A stretch of 64,000 bases of DNA. Origin: Phialocephala subalpina (Eukaryota > Ascomycota > Leotiomycetes > Helotiales > Mollisiaceae). This document shows positions 24,065 to 34,634 of the stretch, piece after piece. The stretch's first letter is position 1; every line of letters begins with the position of its first letter. A model generated the notes under the pieces. The model saw nothing but the letters and a program-made list of their open reading frames with translations, had not been told where the DNA came from and did no database searches. Both the position numbers and the translations under genes were made by a program. The stretch covers positions 12,132 through 76,131 of the forward strand of contig FJOG01000028.1 of the NCBI GenBank assembly GCA_900073065.1, read 5' to 3'.

Positions 24065-24922
24065 CGCGGTTCGTGAACGAGCGTCTGGCCTTCACCGCTG
24101 CTCCTGATGCTGACGGTACTCGACCGATCCTCCTTCTCGAATCAATGCAATGTACAGGAAAGGGACTATGCACAAGAAGAAAGGGAACGCAGAGTGATGA
24201 GACGATGATACGGAAGCAGATGAGAAAAGAATCGAGCGCAGGAGGTGAGGTTGGCAAAGAAGTGAGACATTACCAGCCTCCCTGTCACCGCCTACGCCTC
24301 ACCAGCACAATCACCTCATGGCGCATATCATCCTCCATTCATAGCTTAAGCTGTTGTATCACGAACATCTCTTCCTCTATGAGCGGCACGCTGGGTGAAC
24401 CATCCTATTCGTGATGTTCGAAGCACAATCGCCCAATTGTTCGACACTTGATAGCAGTGGTCGTGGCTCACTATTATTGGCCTCGCTTAGGGTCAAGATC
24501 CAAAATCCAGGGTCAAGTGCGGGGTAATTTTCAGCGGTCGCGCATGCGCTGAGCTCCAGAGCATTATTAACGAGTAAATACTCTTAGAGGCTCGGTCGCT
24601 ATTTCCAGCGAGCTCGCCTCAAGTTTCAGGGCGTTCATACCAATGACTGTAACGACTGCTGTCGTTATCCAAATGAAAGAATTCCTTCGAGATATAACTA
24701 AAATCCTCAATACCAACCTACAGCATCGACTATCCTGCCCTCCAGTTTCTCCGTCTTTTAGTTTGACTTCAACCATCAAATTCTCTGTTGAACCCGCCTT
24801 GTCCACGAGATGTAATTTGAAGCACAATTCATGCTCGTGATCTAAAAAGATCATTTTGCTGATATCAAGAAGAATATATATCATGAAATGCAACACTTAG
24901 GGCGTGTTAATTAGAAGAAGCA
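24065..24922. other. Intergenic DNA
   Basis: About 0.86 kb. A 109-codon minus frame (24567-24896) next to the ankyrin pseudogene has no recognisable motif. No repeat or RNA gene is seen. Confidence 0.45.
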
Positions 24923-27900
24923 TCAAAATTCTCGAAAAACTCTTCGAATTGCCTCCGGGTCCTCTCTGTATATGCTTGGATCTATAGTGAGGGGCTTTTT
25001 CTTGTCAGGTTCGCTGGACAAGCCACCGCCTGCTTGCTTGAGTATTGAAATGACCTTCTCGTTTCTCTCAATCAAGTTGGCATGTTCCCTCATGGTGTGG
25101 GATCTATTCGTGTGCATCTCCTTGATTCTCCGTTCTTTTGTCCTCCAGGCAGCGTCTAATGGCGTTTTACACGATAAGACTTTGAACTGAGAACCGTCAT
25201 TATCCCTTTCTCTGCTGACTTGTTTGTGTAAGGCATTCACGGGAGCTCCATGGAGTATTAATGTCTCCACACAATGCGGCATACTAGCTGAAGCAAAACG
25301 ATGTAGTAAAGTCTGTCCCTCGATATCCCCTACCTCTACCACACGTCTTTTCTTTTCGGCGTCCGAGGTAGCAAAGACGTACCGGTTGAGCAGTTTGCTG
25401 ACTTGTAAATCCTTCTCTTCCTTGAAAGGCTCTTCTTCATAAGCAAGATAAGCGAACAAACAGCTGCCCTCCATATAACCCAGAGGGTCAAGCTGTCGCT
25501 CGTCGATATCCGCTCCTTTAGCTAGGAGAATCTCTACAACATCGAAGTGCCTCTTTTGAGCTGCTTTCAAACAAGGTGTTCTTCCATTTTGATCTCGATG
25601 TTGTGGGTCTGCTCCGTAAGAGAGTAGAGCCTTCACACACTCCAGAGCCACGACTTCGTCTTCTGGGACGCAATGCAAGGCTGTCTCTCGCTCATCTGTC
25701 TCTATATCGCTCCGGGCTCCAAACTCTAGCAATGCTTGTGCAACATCAATTGCTCCGTGGAGGAGAGAAAGCATGAGTGGCGTCCTACTCGGAGAATCGA
25801 TCCGCACTCGTTGTTTCCCTTGTGCCTTCGAAGCTTTCGACGTTGTCAACAGCTCCAAATCTCCTCCTAGGGATTTGATAACCGCAATTGTCCTCCTGAG
25901 CTTTCCTTTCATCTCATCCTGACTGCCTCGAAACGGTAAGTCTAAAAACATATTGCCTCTTCTAGTATAGCGAACATGACTAGCGCTCAACCGATGCAAA
26001 ACATTAAAACCTTCCTCATCAACTGAGTTGACGTCCACCTCAATCCTCAGTGATATGAGATATTCGAATACGAATGGGTCATGCTGCATTGCCGCAATGT
26101 CAAGAGGAGTCAATCCTAGTGTTGACGTTTCTGCAATCGAGAATGAAAGCTGGTTCGGACCTCTAAATTTGTTGAGACTTCGAACACAGATATTTGGCGA
26201 GCTCTGAATGAATACTGTAAGCTGCTACCTAGTGAAGGTGAGAATATCCTGCGTCTGGGTCAGGCTCAAACATCACCCCAGGTTTGCCAGTCTCACGCCG
26301 ACTCGGTATGTAGCAATAAAGCCTATTGTAACCTCCCAACCCTTTAAATTCACTCGTGGCATCGGAACATTTATCCAGATTTGACAAGAACTCTCGAGCT
26401 ACGATCGAGCCAGTCGCTGTTGCCTTTCTTTGCCATTCGTAAATATGTTGTTTAATCTCCTCTGCTGGTTCCTTTTCGTGGAATTTGTATACGTTGCGGA
26501 TCGCAGCTTGAGCAGGTTCGTACCCGTCCAGTGCGGCTACTGCTAGAACATCGAGCCCAGGGTCTACTGAGCCAGGCTTTTTAGGCCTAATCGTGAAGGC
26601 CATGAATAAGGCAAATAGAACTTCCCCTGACAGACTTCTGAGATCATTCATGAATCGGGAATAAAGTTCATCAATGAGCATGTACGAAATGGCTGGAAGT
26701 TCCCAAGGAAGGTATTCCTCTGGCTTAATGGGGAGTGCCTCTCCGGAATATTCCGCACCTGAAGTATCGTCAGAGTCTACGACTCCATTGTCATTGTCAT
26801 TGTCATTATCGCCGTCGTCATCTTCGTCGTAATCACTGTCGAAATAACCCCCAACTTTTGAGGGTCGCTTCTCTGGATTTTGTTGGAGCAGAGCTTCGAG
26901 CGCGTCTGCCATATTTGAGTGCATATGCATACCCAATCTGACATTGTTTTCGTCTAGCTCTTTTCTAGCCAAGACAATTCTGCTTTCTGTGCTAGTTTGC
27001 GGTGGCACTTTTCCGGAGTGGAAGAAGATACTCCAGACAACCAAACCGCAAGAAAAGTTGTGGGTCCGCGGAAAAAGATCCAAACTTATAGGTCGCCTTT
27101 CCTTTACTTCAGGCGCCATCCATCCAGGCGTGCCACCCATGAAACTTTGATTCTCCGCGACCTCGTCCATCGCGAGACCGAAATCAGCAAGCTTTGCAAT
27201 ACGTCTATTGCGTTGACGATACATCGAAACATTAGCTGGCTTGAGGTCACCGTGGATAATTCGACAATCATGCAGAGCGTCAAGACCCTCTGCAATATCC
27301 CTGCAGATTTGGTGCTTTGAAGACACTTTCATATCTTTCTCTTCAGATCTAGCCATTCCGAAACATTCAAGAGGGCAAGTTCCATCACAAGTACCAGCGG
27401 CGAGTGCAAACCATATGGGTCTTTGCTCCATCCAATCAATTTGCAAATGTTCGCGTGTGACCTCAGTAGGGGATTCGTCTGTGCCAGGATTTCAAGATAT
27501 ACATGGTGCAAATGGTGCAAATGGTGCTGCACAGCTGGATCTGCCAAATGGATGGCTACATTAGGATCTAGGTCGAATTTGGGTGCTTAATAGCGACGGC
27601 TCTGATAGCGAATCGGTCATTCTCGGCTACCGCCATGCCCCGTTTGTACACGACAAACTGCGAACCTTGGCCAAGGTACTCTCTATCACTGATGAGAACA
27701 AGAGGTCCAGGTAGTCCACTCCACTGTAGGGCGTCAACGATAGCTTCCAATGGTTTCGAATGATTGAAAGCGGTGCTCCATTTAGCAAGGCCCTGATCAG
27801 TATATGATGCGCCTTTAGCGGACGAGGCTGTCGGCTCTCTTGAAGGCCGGACGCTATACGATCCAATCGAAAAGAGCTTGGACCGTGATGCAAAAGTATA

Positions 27901-28212
27901 TGGAGGCATGATCGACGAATTTGAGACGATATGGGCTGATGCCAGATGAAATCGGGCTCTTCGATTGAGAGGTATAAGGTTGAGCGCGCGTGAGAAAGGT
28001 CATCATTTGCTTCACTTACTTGTGACTCTTCATAAAGGGACCAAACCCGAGCGGCGACCATACAGGCTTGCAAACCGAGTATCAATCATGTCCTCTAGCG
28101 CTTCGCTGTGTACGACGAAGTGATTAGGTAGTTGTATGGGGTTGAGCGACAACCGAATGCAAGCCTGCAGGACCACGTCAACGGATCCAACTTTACGAAC
28201 CCTCGACTTCAT
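24923..28212 (-). pseudogene. Protein kinase plus ankyrin-repeat pseudogene
   Basis: Order on the minus strand: N-terminal region (from about 28212, with stops of its own), Ser/Thr-type kinase domain, acidic linker, then ankyrin repeats to 24923. Kinase marks: glycine loop LGQGSQFVVYKRG, AVAIKHP lysine, HGDLKPAN catalytic loop, DFGLA, and APE in GWMAPEV. Ankyrin marks: ALLEFGARSDIETDE, TALH, VKALLSYGADPQHRDQNGRTP and VEILLAKGADID. The frame shifts by one base near 27577-27580 and near 27335-27339, both in short A runs, meets TAG at 26229-26231 and shifts again before about 26160. Such kinase-ankyrin proteins occur in fungal immune-type or signalling repertoires. It is divergent from the caspase-like gene at 28359, about 150 bp away. 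Some indels could be read errors, but four lesions suggest a dead gene. Confidence 0.75.
26787..26835. repeat. Asp/Asn-coding microsatellite
   Basis: ATTGTC-type hexamer repeat on the plus strand, coding an acidic DND run in the linker after the kinase domain of the pseudogene. Such tracts are slippage-prone. Confidence 0.6.
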
Positions 28213-28837
28213 GGTTGTTAAATGCACTTTCACCTAGGAAACTCCCGAAATGCTTCTAGAACTCACTCTTTTCTGCAATCACAGATTCGCCGTATCATAC
28301 TCTTCTGAAACGGTGCTCTAAGTAAATGTGCTTTACCTAAGACGACAGTTTTGTGAGAATGGCATCTACGTACCATTGGAAAGAGCACTTGAATAAGCAG
28401 TTGACAGCATTCACACGCACGCGCTATTATGCATGTGTAAAAGTGTTGACCATTTACTGGAAAGATGGCCATGACGGTTTCAAGGAAGAAGCTCGTGAAA
28501 TAGGAGAGATTTTCAGGGATGAATTCCAATACTCGATAGAGGAATTCTCCATTCCGAGCTCACGGAGCTTGTTGTACCTCAGCAATTTCATCACACAATT
28601 ACTTCTATATGTGACATCAATTGCGGAAGCGAAAGAAGCTTCGTCCTTACTGATTATTCATTATGGAGGTCATGGGGATATGAATGATGACCGAGATAAG
28701 GGTGAGGAAAGGAGATCTGTATGGACTGCGTAAGTTTTCAACTCTTGCGAATATTGACAGTGCCTAACTTGTGAGAAAGAAACCGGGAAGGAGAGCCTCA
28801 GCTGGAATGGTTTCGCATTCAAGAAGAGCTCAAAGAT

Positions 28838-28867
28838 GCTGGTGCTGGTGCTGGTGCTGGTGCTGGT
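28838..28867 (+). repeat. GCTGGT microsatellite inside caspase-like domain
   Basis: Five perfect GCTGGT units coding an Ala-Gly run between the LEWFRIQEEL helix and the strand that normally carries the catalytic Cys. It is in frame, so it lengthens a loop rather than breaking the frame. Confidence 0.9.
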
Positions 28868-28974
28868 GCTGATGTATTGCTACTATCGGACCGTCGTTTC
28901 GCTGCCCAAGCTGGAAGAGGAACAGATCGTCGACCAAGTCAAGTCGAACTTATAGCTGCAGCAGCAATGGGAAC

Positions 28975-29164
28975 TGTCGGTGTCACAGGGATACCTACCC
29001 GAGTAGGCCAGAAGCACGTAAGAGTCTTAGTCTTAGTATGCTTGGAAGTGGTTGAATTGTCTAAGTAAGAGCATAGAGCTGGAGAGTTATATCCTCCAAC
29101 TTGGCTCGTTCCCACGCTAGTCCTAGTATAGCCTAGCGCTACACGTGACTAGCTTTATTATACC
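28975..29164 (+). mobile_element. MITE-like element, copy 1
   Basis: A ~190 bp non-coding insertion in the caspase-like gene. Aligned with the reverse complement of 29655-29858, most positions match, for example AGAAGCACGTAAGAGTCT, AGAGTTATATCCTCCAACT and GCTACACGTGACTA. It begins TGTCGGTGTCACAGGGATACC and ends TTTATTATACC. Host sequence GGAAC occurs on both sides (28970-28974 and 29169-29173), a decayed target duplication, and the host frame (GGA ACG) resumes exactly. It brings a stop at 29066-29068. It has no coding capacity, so it would depend on an autonomous relative elsewhere. Confidence 0.8.
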
Positions 29165-29654
29165 CTCAGGAACGAAGACTCCAATGCCCGGGCCAGGTTC
29201 CTTCACTCGGGCCGTCATCAAGGAAATGCGTGGTGCTCGACAGACGAAGGAAAACTTGACGACTCTAGAGCTACATCGACGACTAGTTGATAAAAGGGCG
29301 AATCTCATTGCAACACCAGTCTATGTAAAGTTGACACCTAAGCCGCGAACAATAAAGCTAGAGCCATTTCCTGAAGTATATTATTCTGGAACCGAGGTTG
29401 AACCAGATGGGCCACTTTTCCAGCTTCTGATTCAGACAAACGCACAGCTTGATCAGTCGACTATTACAGAGATTAGCGAATGGCTTGGAAGCAATATCCC
29501 ACCGACAGTGACGACCGTACGTGCACATGGTGTGTTGGAGACTACAGTGGAGATCCAGCGCCTCATTGAAGATATATCTCAGGGCCAGACACCACTAGCA
29601 AATGCGCTCGACAAACCTGCTCTGGAGGATATTATGGCGGCATGGGGAAGTGTG

Positions 29655-29858
29655 GGTATACCGTAATAAAGTAGTCACGTGTAGCACTAGGCTGCACTAG
29701 TACTAGCGCGGGACAGAAGCCAGAGTTGGAGGATATAACTCTCTAACTCTACGCTTTACTTTTAATACCATTCAACCAATTTACAAGCATACTAAGACTG
29801 AGACTCTTACGTGCTTCTGGCCTATTACATGTAATAGGTATCCCTGGTGATACCAACA
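29655..29858 (-). mobile_element. MITE-like element, copy 2 (inverted), 9 bp target duplication
   Basis: A 204 bp element flanked by a perfect 9 bp direct repeat GGAAGTGTG (29646-29654 and 29859-29867). It begins GGTATACCGTAATAAAG and ends with the complement of TGTTGGTATCACCAGGGATACC, so short imperfect terminal inverted repeats of GGTATACC type are present. Its reverse complement aligns along its length with copy 1. Nine-bp duplications are characteristic of Mutator-like transposons. The host frame is restored when the element and one repeat are ignored. Confidence 0.85.
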
Positions 29859-30304
29859 GGAAGTGTGACTGCTCTTATTGAGCAGAACAGCATCCATCTT
29901 CGGAATTCTCCACATAGGGCTGTTGACAAACTTCCGCTTCAGGTTGAAACGAAAGACTTCATTGAAAAGCTAGAGGCAAAGAACTCTGCTTTTCTGGATA
30001 CTGCGGAACTCAATATTCTGCTTTCATCCACGGATGATGGCCAAATAGAAAGTCCCCTCCACGACGACATAATTCAAAAGCTTGGCATAGCGAATCATTT
30101 GCGGTTGCGACGGATTATCACTTTACATGGTGGCAAGACTATGAAAATGCCTGATGAGGCCCCAGCAAATACCAAGAGCGATCTCCCGGTTCTGCAAGAG
30201 TTCAAGGAATATGGACCGTATGTGAATCCAGCAGAGCTTCCTGATCTGAAAGCACGAGTATCTTTCTTGGTAATTAAACACAAAAAAATTTCTTTGTCCC
30301 ATAG

Positions 30305-31440
30305 TTAATTAGTAAACTCGCTGTTTCAATTTAGGCGCTAATTACCCTTGGCTTACTCTCCTCACTTAGTTTACCTAAGTAGTCTTTAAATAATACTTAT
30401 TATTTATTTATATATTTAATTTCTAATTAAACTAAATATAAATTGAAACTTTTTTATTTATTTTTATTAAATTTTAATAATAATTTTTAAAAACTTTATA
30501 TAAATTCTTAAATATTTTAAATTAAACTTTTATATAAAAAATTATATTATAATAATAAAACTTTAAAAAAAATTTTTTATTATTATTATTTATAAAAAAG
30601 AATTTAATTATTTTTATTTTTAAATAATTAATATTATATTTTCTATATTATTATTTAATATAATATTAATTAAATATGATTTTAAGCTTTTATTCGCTGA
30701 AAATTATATAATTAAAATATTGGAATTCGAGTAAATAGAAAATCGAAATTTATTTTCAATTTCGAGTTTAAAAATTAAAATCTTTTAAAATAATTCTTTT
30801 AATTTATTCTTTTTAAATTTAAATTTTATATTATATATATTAAATTAATTCTTTTTAATTAGTTTCTTTATAAATATATATATAAAAAAAATACTTAATA
30901 TTTAATTTTTATCGAAATAATTAATTTTAATAAAATTCCAAATTTTTTATATATTTTAAATATTTAAATTAATTCGTTTTTGGTTTTTTGATATTTATAT
31001 TAAAAGTTACGATTAATATATAAAGTTTTTATTATTCGATAAATTTAAATTTAATTATATAAATATTTCATTAATTAAAAGCCTTTTATATATAAACTTA
31101 TAAAATAAAGTTTTAATAATATATATTAAAATAAGAAAATATTTCTTTAAATAATTTATTTTAAATATTAATTAATATTATTATAAAAAACGCAATTTAA
31201 AAGCTTATAATTTAAAAGGTATATTATTAAATAGAGAAAAAGTAACCCTTGGTAAAAACGTTTTTATAAAACTTATGAAATAAAATACCAAAGTATAAAA
31301 ATAAAGAAAAGTAAAAAGTATTTACGAGGTATAAATCGCGTTAAATTCCATTTAAACGAGAAATAAAACGATAGTATTTTATAATTTTTTATAATATTAA
31401 AATATTAAAATAATTAAAAAGTAAAAGTTTTTAGCTAATT
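30305..31440. repeat. AT-rich RIP-like block (right)
   Basis: More than 1.1 kb of extremely AT-rich, TpA-dense sequence with no open frame, abruptly replacing the caspase-like gene near 30305 and giving way to normal sequence after about 31440. Best explained as a RIP-mutated transposon relic. Confidence 0.8.
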
Positions 31441-32006
31441 ATGCAAATGTTATTAAAATAATTCTAATTTCATAAGGATTGGATAGTTTGAATAAAGAGA
31501 AGAAGGGTATAGGAAAGAGAAGTTTAGGGAAAGTAAAGGGTTCTCTTTTTGTTGCAAATCGTAAATTTTTGACCGAAATCGTAATTTGTCGAATAGCTGA
31601 AAGCCCCGATTTAAAATAGTTAGAAGATAGCATTCTGGAGGCAAAGGAGCCGCACGGAAAGTCGGCCATTTTATCACAACAATTTATTCGTCCTCCTCAA
31701 CACTTTTCAAGATCAATTCAGCACACCTACTTTGTACTACATGCGCAGTCCTAAACCAAGCTTTACATCACAATCACAACTACTGTGCGACATCACTTTC
31801 CTCAAATCTGGATTTCATCACACTTGCTAACAGCACTCCAAGTATCCGCAAGCCCATCAAGCTTTCCAATCCCCTTACAATATCTTCGCGCTCGCGATCG
31901 TAAGTACAATACTGGTCTCGAGCTCATGTTCCACTAATTGACATGATATCAAACAGCAAGCTTCACAGTCACAAGCCTCCGAGCCTCTAAACCTCCAATC
32001 GCAATA

Positions 32007-32383
32007 ATGGCACCCACTCCCAAACAAAACGAAGTCATTCAGCGCTGGCAACGAATTCCCACACAACAAGATATGGACAAAGCTACGCACTACTTGACTG
32101 TCGAGACCGAGGAGGGCTTTATGGTTGACTCAACACATGGTGGATCGTAGATAGCGGCAAGGAGTACAACAATCCGAATGGTGTTTGGGGCTGGAAACCT
32201 GTGGTCAGACATCCAATGGAGTATGCTCCCGAGAAGGATTGTGATCCCGGTGCTTGGGTTTTGCTGAAGTGGGAACTCTGTGAATCATGCCACCAAGGGA
32301 CACCGGCCTGGAAGGAATTTATGGGCTATTTTGAGGAGTGCTTGCAATTGCAATGGATTGTGGCTCGAAAACAAAGAGCATAA
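32007..32383 (+). pseudogene. Small hypothetical protein, frameshifted
   Basis: ATG 32007 opens a frame (MAPTPKQNEVIQRWQRIPTQ) that stops at about 32150. From about 32141 a second frame continues with equally coherent sequence (WIVDSGKEYNN, WGWKPVVRHPMEY, AWVLLKWELCESC) to TAA at 32383. The join needs a single-base shift in CATGGTGGATCG. No intron with usable splice sites fits. The whole would be about 125 residues rich in Trp. Either a fresh pseudogene or a one-base sequencing error; family not recognised. Confidence 0.5.
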
Positions 32384-32685
32384 GCTAAGTGCTGGGCGTT
32401 GAGGACTAGATTTCGATATTGCGCAAGCATACGCTGCGTTCTTTGGTACATGCGATGGACTTCACATCTCGCTCTCGGCAATGAAATAATGATGCTTTCA
32501 GTGTGTCTTAATTAAATCCCCATCTCACATTATTCCTCGAATCACCACAAACTTCATCTTGCAAACTTCTTTACCCCTCCACAAATTCGATCCTTTTAAG
32601 GACGCCCTTGGTTGTTCAAAAGGACAACCTGGGGTGTCAACGATTCTGCCATCACCTAATTACAGTATAAATGACCCAGTCCCGG

Positions 32686-33376
32686 CTACAGCCGATCCTT
32701 CCGTCTCCGCCATCGGATATTATTTAGCCTCGGGTGCCTGTGTATGCTCGATTTGCCTTCGTTCCTTGAGTGTATAGGACTCGGGGCCTTTTGAACTCCA
32801 TCCTCGCGAAGACCCAGCCCCTCCTTGATAAATGCGAGAACGATTCCAGTACCTGTCTCTGTAAGTGGCAAGATGGTTGGGCTCACTGTCAATACGAGAA
32901 AAGTTGGACCTGAGACACAAATCAAAAGCAATGCTATATTTGTTACCTGTTATGCTCGCTAAACTATGGCAATCATCGAGTGCTTCGCTTTGAGCTTCTA
33001 AAACATTCAGCCTAAACGATTCCGTTTTGCACGCTATTCTTCTCCTAAAATGTCTGGGTTGAACTCGAGAGCATAATATTCTGTTCACATCAGATGTCAT
33101 CTTCTTTAATTGCATGGAGCTGAACGAACTCCTCCTAAAATTAACACCTTCCTCAAGATCTGTTTTTTTCCCTATCGCAAGTTGAATATCCTTAAGAAAT
33201 ACCCACTTAGGAGGAAGAGCCCTAACGTGCAAGAACTTGGAGGCGCTGCCCACAAGGTAATCGAAATCAATTCGATGCGTCTTGATGATGTCCAACAGCA
33301 TATACGACACAGCAATAAATAAGATGCGCAATCCCATATCCCTCAATTTCTGCCATCGCGCTTCATGTTTTTTCAT
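32686..33376 (-). CDS. Hypothetical protein with one membrane-like helix
   Basis: ATG 33376 (MKKHEARWQKLRDMG) opens a frame with a hydrophobic helix (LRILFIAVSYMLLDII), then ALPPKWVFLKDIQLAIG and a Cys/Arg-rich stretch. At 32947 the sequence reads G|GTAACA; splicing a very short 37 bp intron (32910-32946) gives a second exon with a hydrophobic TVSPTILPLTETGTG segment and a basic tail, 217 aa in all. Without splicing the frame ends at 32720 with 218 aa of less protein-like sequence. The length of the intron is unusual. No known domain is recognised. Confidence 0.45.
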
Positions 33377-33612
33377 TGTCTGGTTTTCCGTACAGAACGT
33401 CGATAAACTTGCTTAGTCTAGATTGAGTATTCGAGAGACGGGAAAGCCGGGAAATAAGGAGTATGTTTTGCAGGAAATCGCGCATGGTTTTTAACTCCAT
33501 TTTGTATCTCAAAGGTTTAGGAGGGTTCTTTTCTCGTTCCACTTACTTCTTCCTTTCTGTCTTGAGCACATCTTTATGCACCCCTCCACAATCCTTGCCT
33601 TCTGTTCCGACA

Positions 33613-34634
33613 TCATACTGTGCTACTTAGTAGCAACGCAACCGCGCAGCCTACTACCAGCATACATAGCTTTTTCGATCTCAATTCGCTCCTAGCAGCA
33701 GCCGCAGAAGTCTTGCTTGGGGAAGTTGGTGATACAGAGCTAGTTTGTGACGTCGCAAATGTTTGCGTTGCAGTAATGGCAAAGTTGGTACTTGTCTGCA
33801 ATCCGTACGTTGTAGTCGGCGAAGACGATGAGGAAGAGCTACTTGAACGAGAAGTAGAGCTCGTGCTTGAGGTAGTTGTGGTCACAATAGTTGGAATGGT
33901 CGAGCCTGCGATAGCGCTGTTGACATCCGCTGGGAACTGTTCGGGGATATCGTTAAAACTTTTATGTTTCGATGTTTTGAGAAAGATGATGGTACTTACG
34001 GTAGACCACTTCTTATCATTAATCTCTGAGACCGATGCTAACTCCCACTCATCCTGCACCATATGGTTGCCCTGATCCGTCCAGGGATCCAGGCTGATTG
34101 TGTTGTTGTCCGGAATCAAGCCAAGGAGGTAAAATTCGCTGGTATTCGGGTCCCACGCTATCAGCGAATTCTGTGGAACGTACCCGTCCAACATTGAGAG
34201 TCCGACGTCCCAGATCAATGAGTTGTTATTGCATTGCTGGAGTATGGGGTACAGTGTTGTGCAGTTGGTGTCGCAAAATGAATGGACGGGTGCATTCAGG
34301 CAGTACGACTGTCCGATGTCTTTACCGCCGCAGGTGTTTGGGCGAAGCAAGAATGCCACTCCATTGAGATCAGCACCGGCGAATTGCCAGAGAGTGTCTC
34401 CGGTATTGGCGGACGTGTGGAGGGAGAAATTGCCATTTAAATCACTTCCAGCTTCAAGGACGTAACCATGTTAGCATGCATAATGGCTTTTGTCTTTTTT
34501 TGCGAGAACATAGCGCTTAGCAAAGAAGTTTACTCACCTCCACATCCAAAATACATCCCAGTGGTATTTTGCTGGAGAGAGTACCAAACATTGGAACTTA
34601 GATTCGAGAAGCTGAGAGCAGTGTATGATGACAT
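33613..34634 (-). CDS. Ser/Thr-rich surface protein, hypothetical
   Basis: Three exons, 34634-34538, 34451-34000 and 33936-33613, total 873 nt (290 aa). The N-terminal half has spaced cysteines (NTCGGKDIG, YCLNAP, FCDTNCTTLYPILQQC) and N-glycosylation sites; then comes a Ser/Thr-rich stalk (STSSTSRSSSSSSSSSP) and a C-terminal hydrophobic segment (LCMLVVGCAVALLLSS). This is the plan of fungal surface glycoproteins, anchored by GPI or a single helix. A signal peptide is not visible at ATG 34634 (MSSYTALSFSNLSS), so an upstream exon may be missing or lost. Introns 34452-34537 and 33937-33999 are GT-AG and phase-consistent. Confidence 0.6.

Larger units (their letters stand above)
28359..30308 (+). 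pseudogene. Caspase-like (peptidase C14 fold) pseudogene split by two insertions
   Basis: Starts at ATG 28359. Exon 1 to 28729 and a 50 bp intron (28730-28779) give a caspase-like fold as in fungal C14 proteins: ALKVL-type first strand, then LLIIHYGGHGDMND with the catalytic His motif. The Cys motif, normally DCC, reads LLLSDRRFAAQ at about 28880-28910, so both cysteines are Arg. The frame is interrupted at 28975 and 29655 by related elements; host sequence resumes in the same frame after each, continuing with FTRAVIKEM, LHRRLVDKRANL, TPVYVKLTPKP and QKLGIANHLRLRR. It is lost at the AT-rich block near 30305. Probably a member of fungal NLR or cell-death type genes; now non-functional. Confidence 0.75.

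Noticed and set aside
24567..24896. 109-codon minus frame downstream of the ankyrin pseudogene
   Set aside because: Ankyrin gene already has its own stop at 24923; the frame shows no repeat or domain.
32201..32383. Separate small gene starting at an internal ATG
   Set aside because: The frame is coherent upstream of that ATG and joins the 32007 reading frame through one base shift, so it is part of one broken gene.
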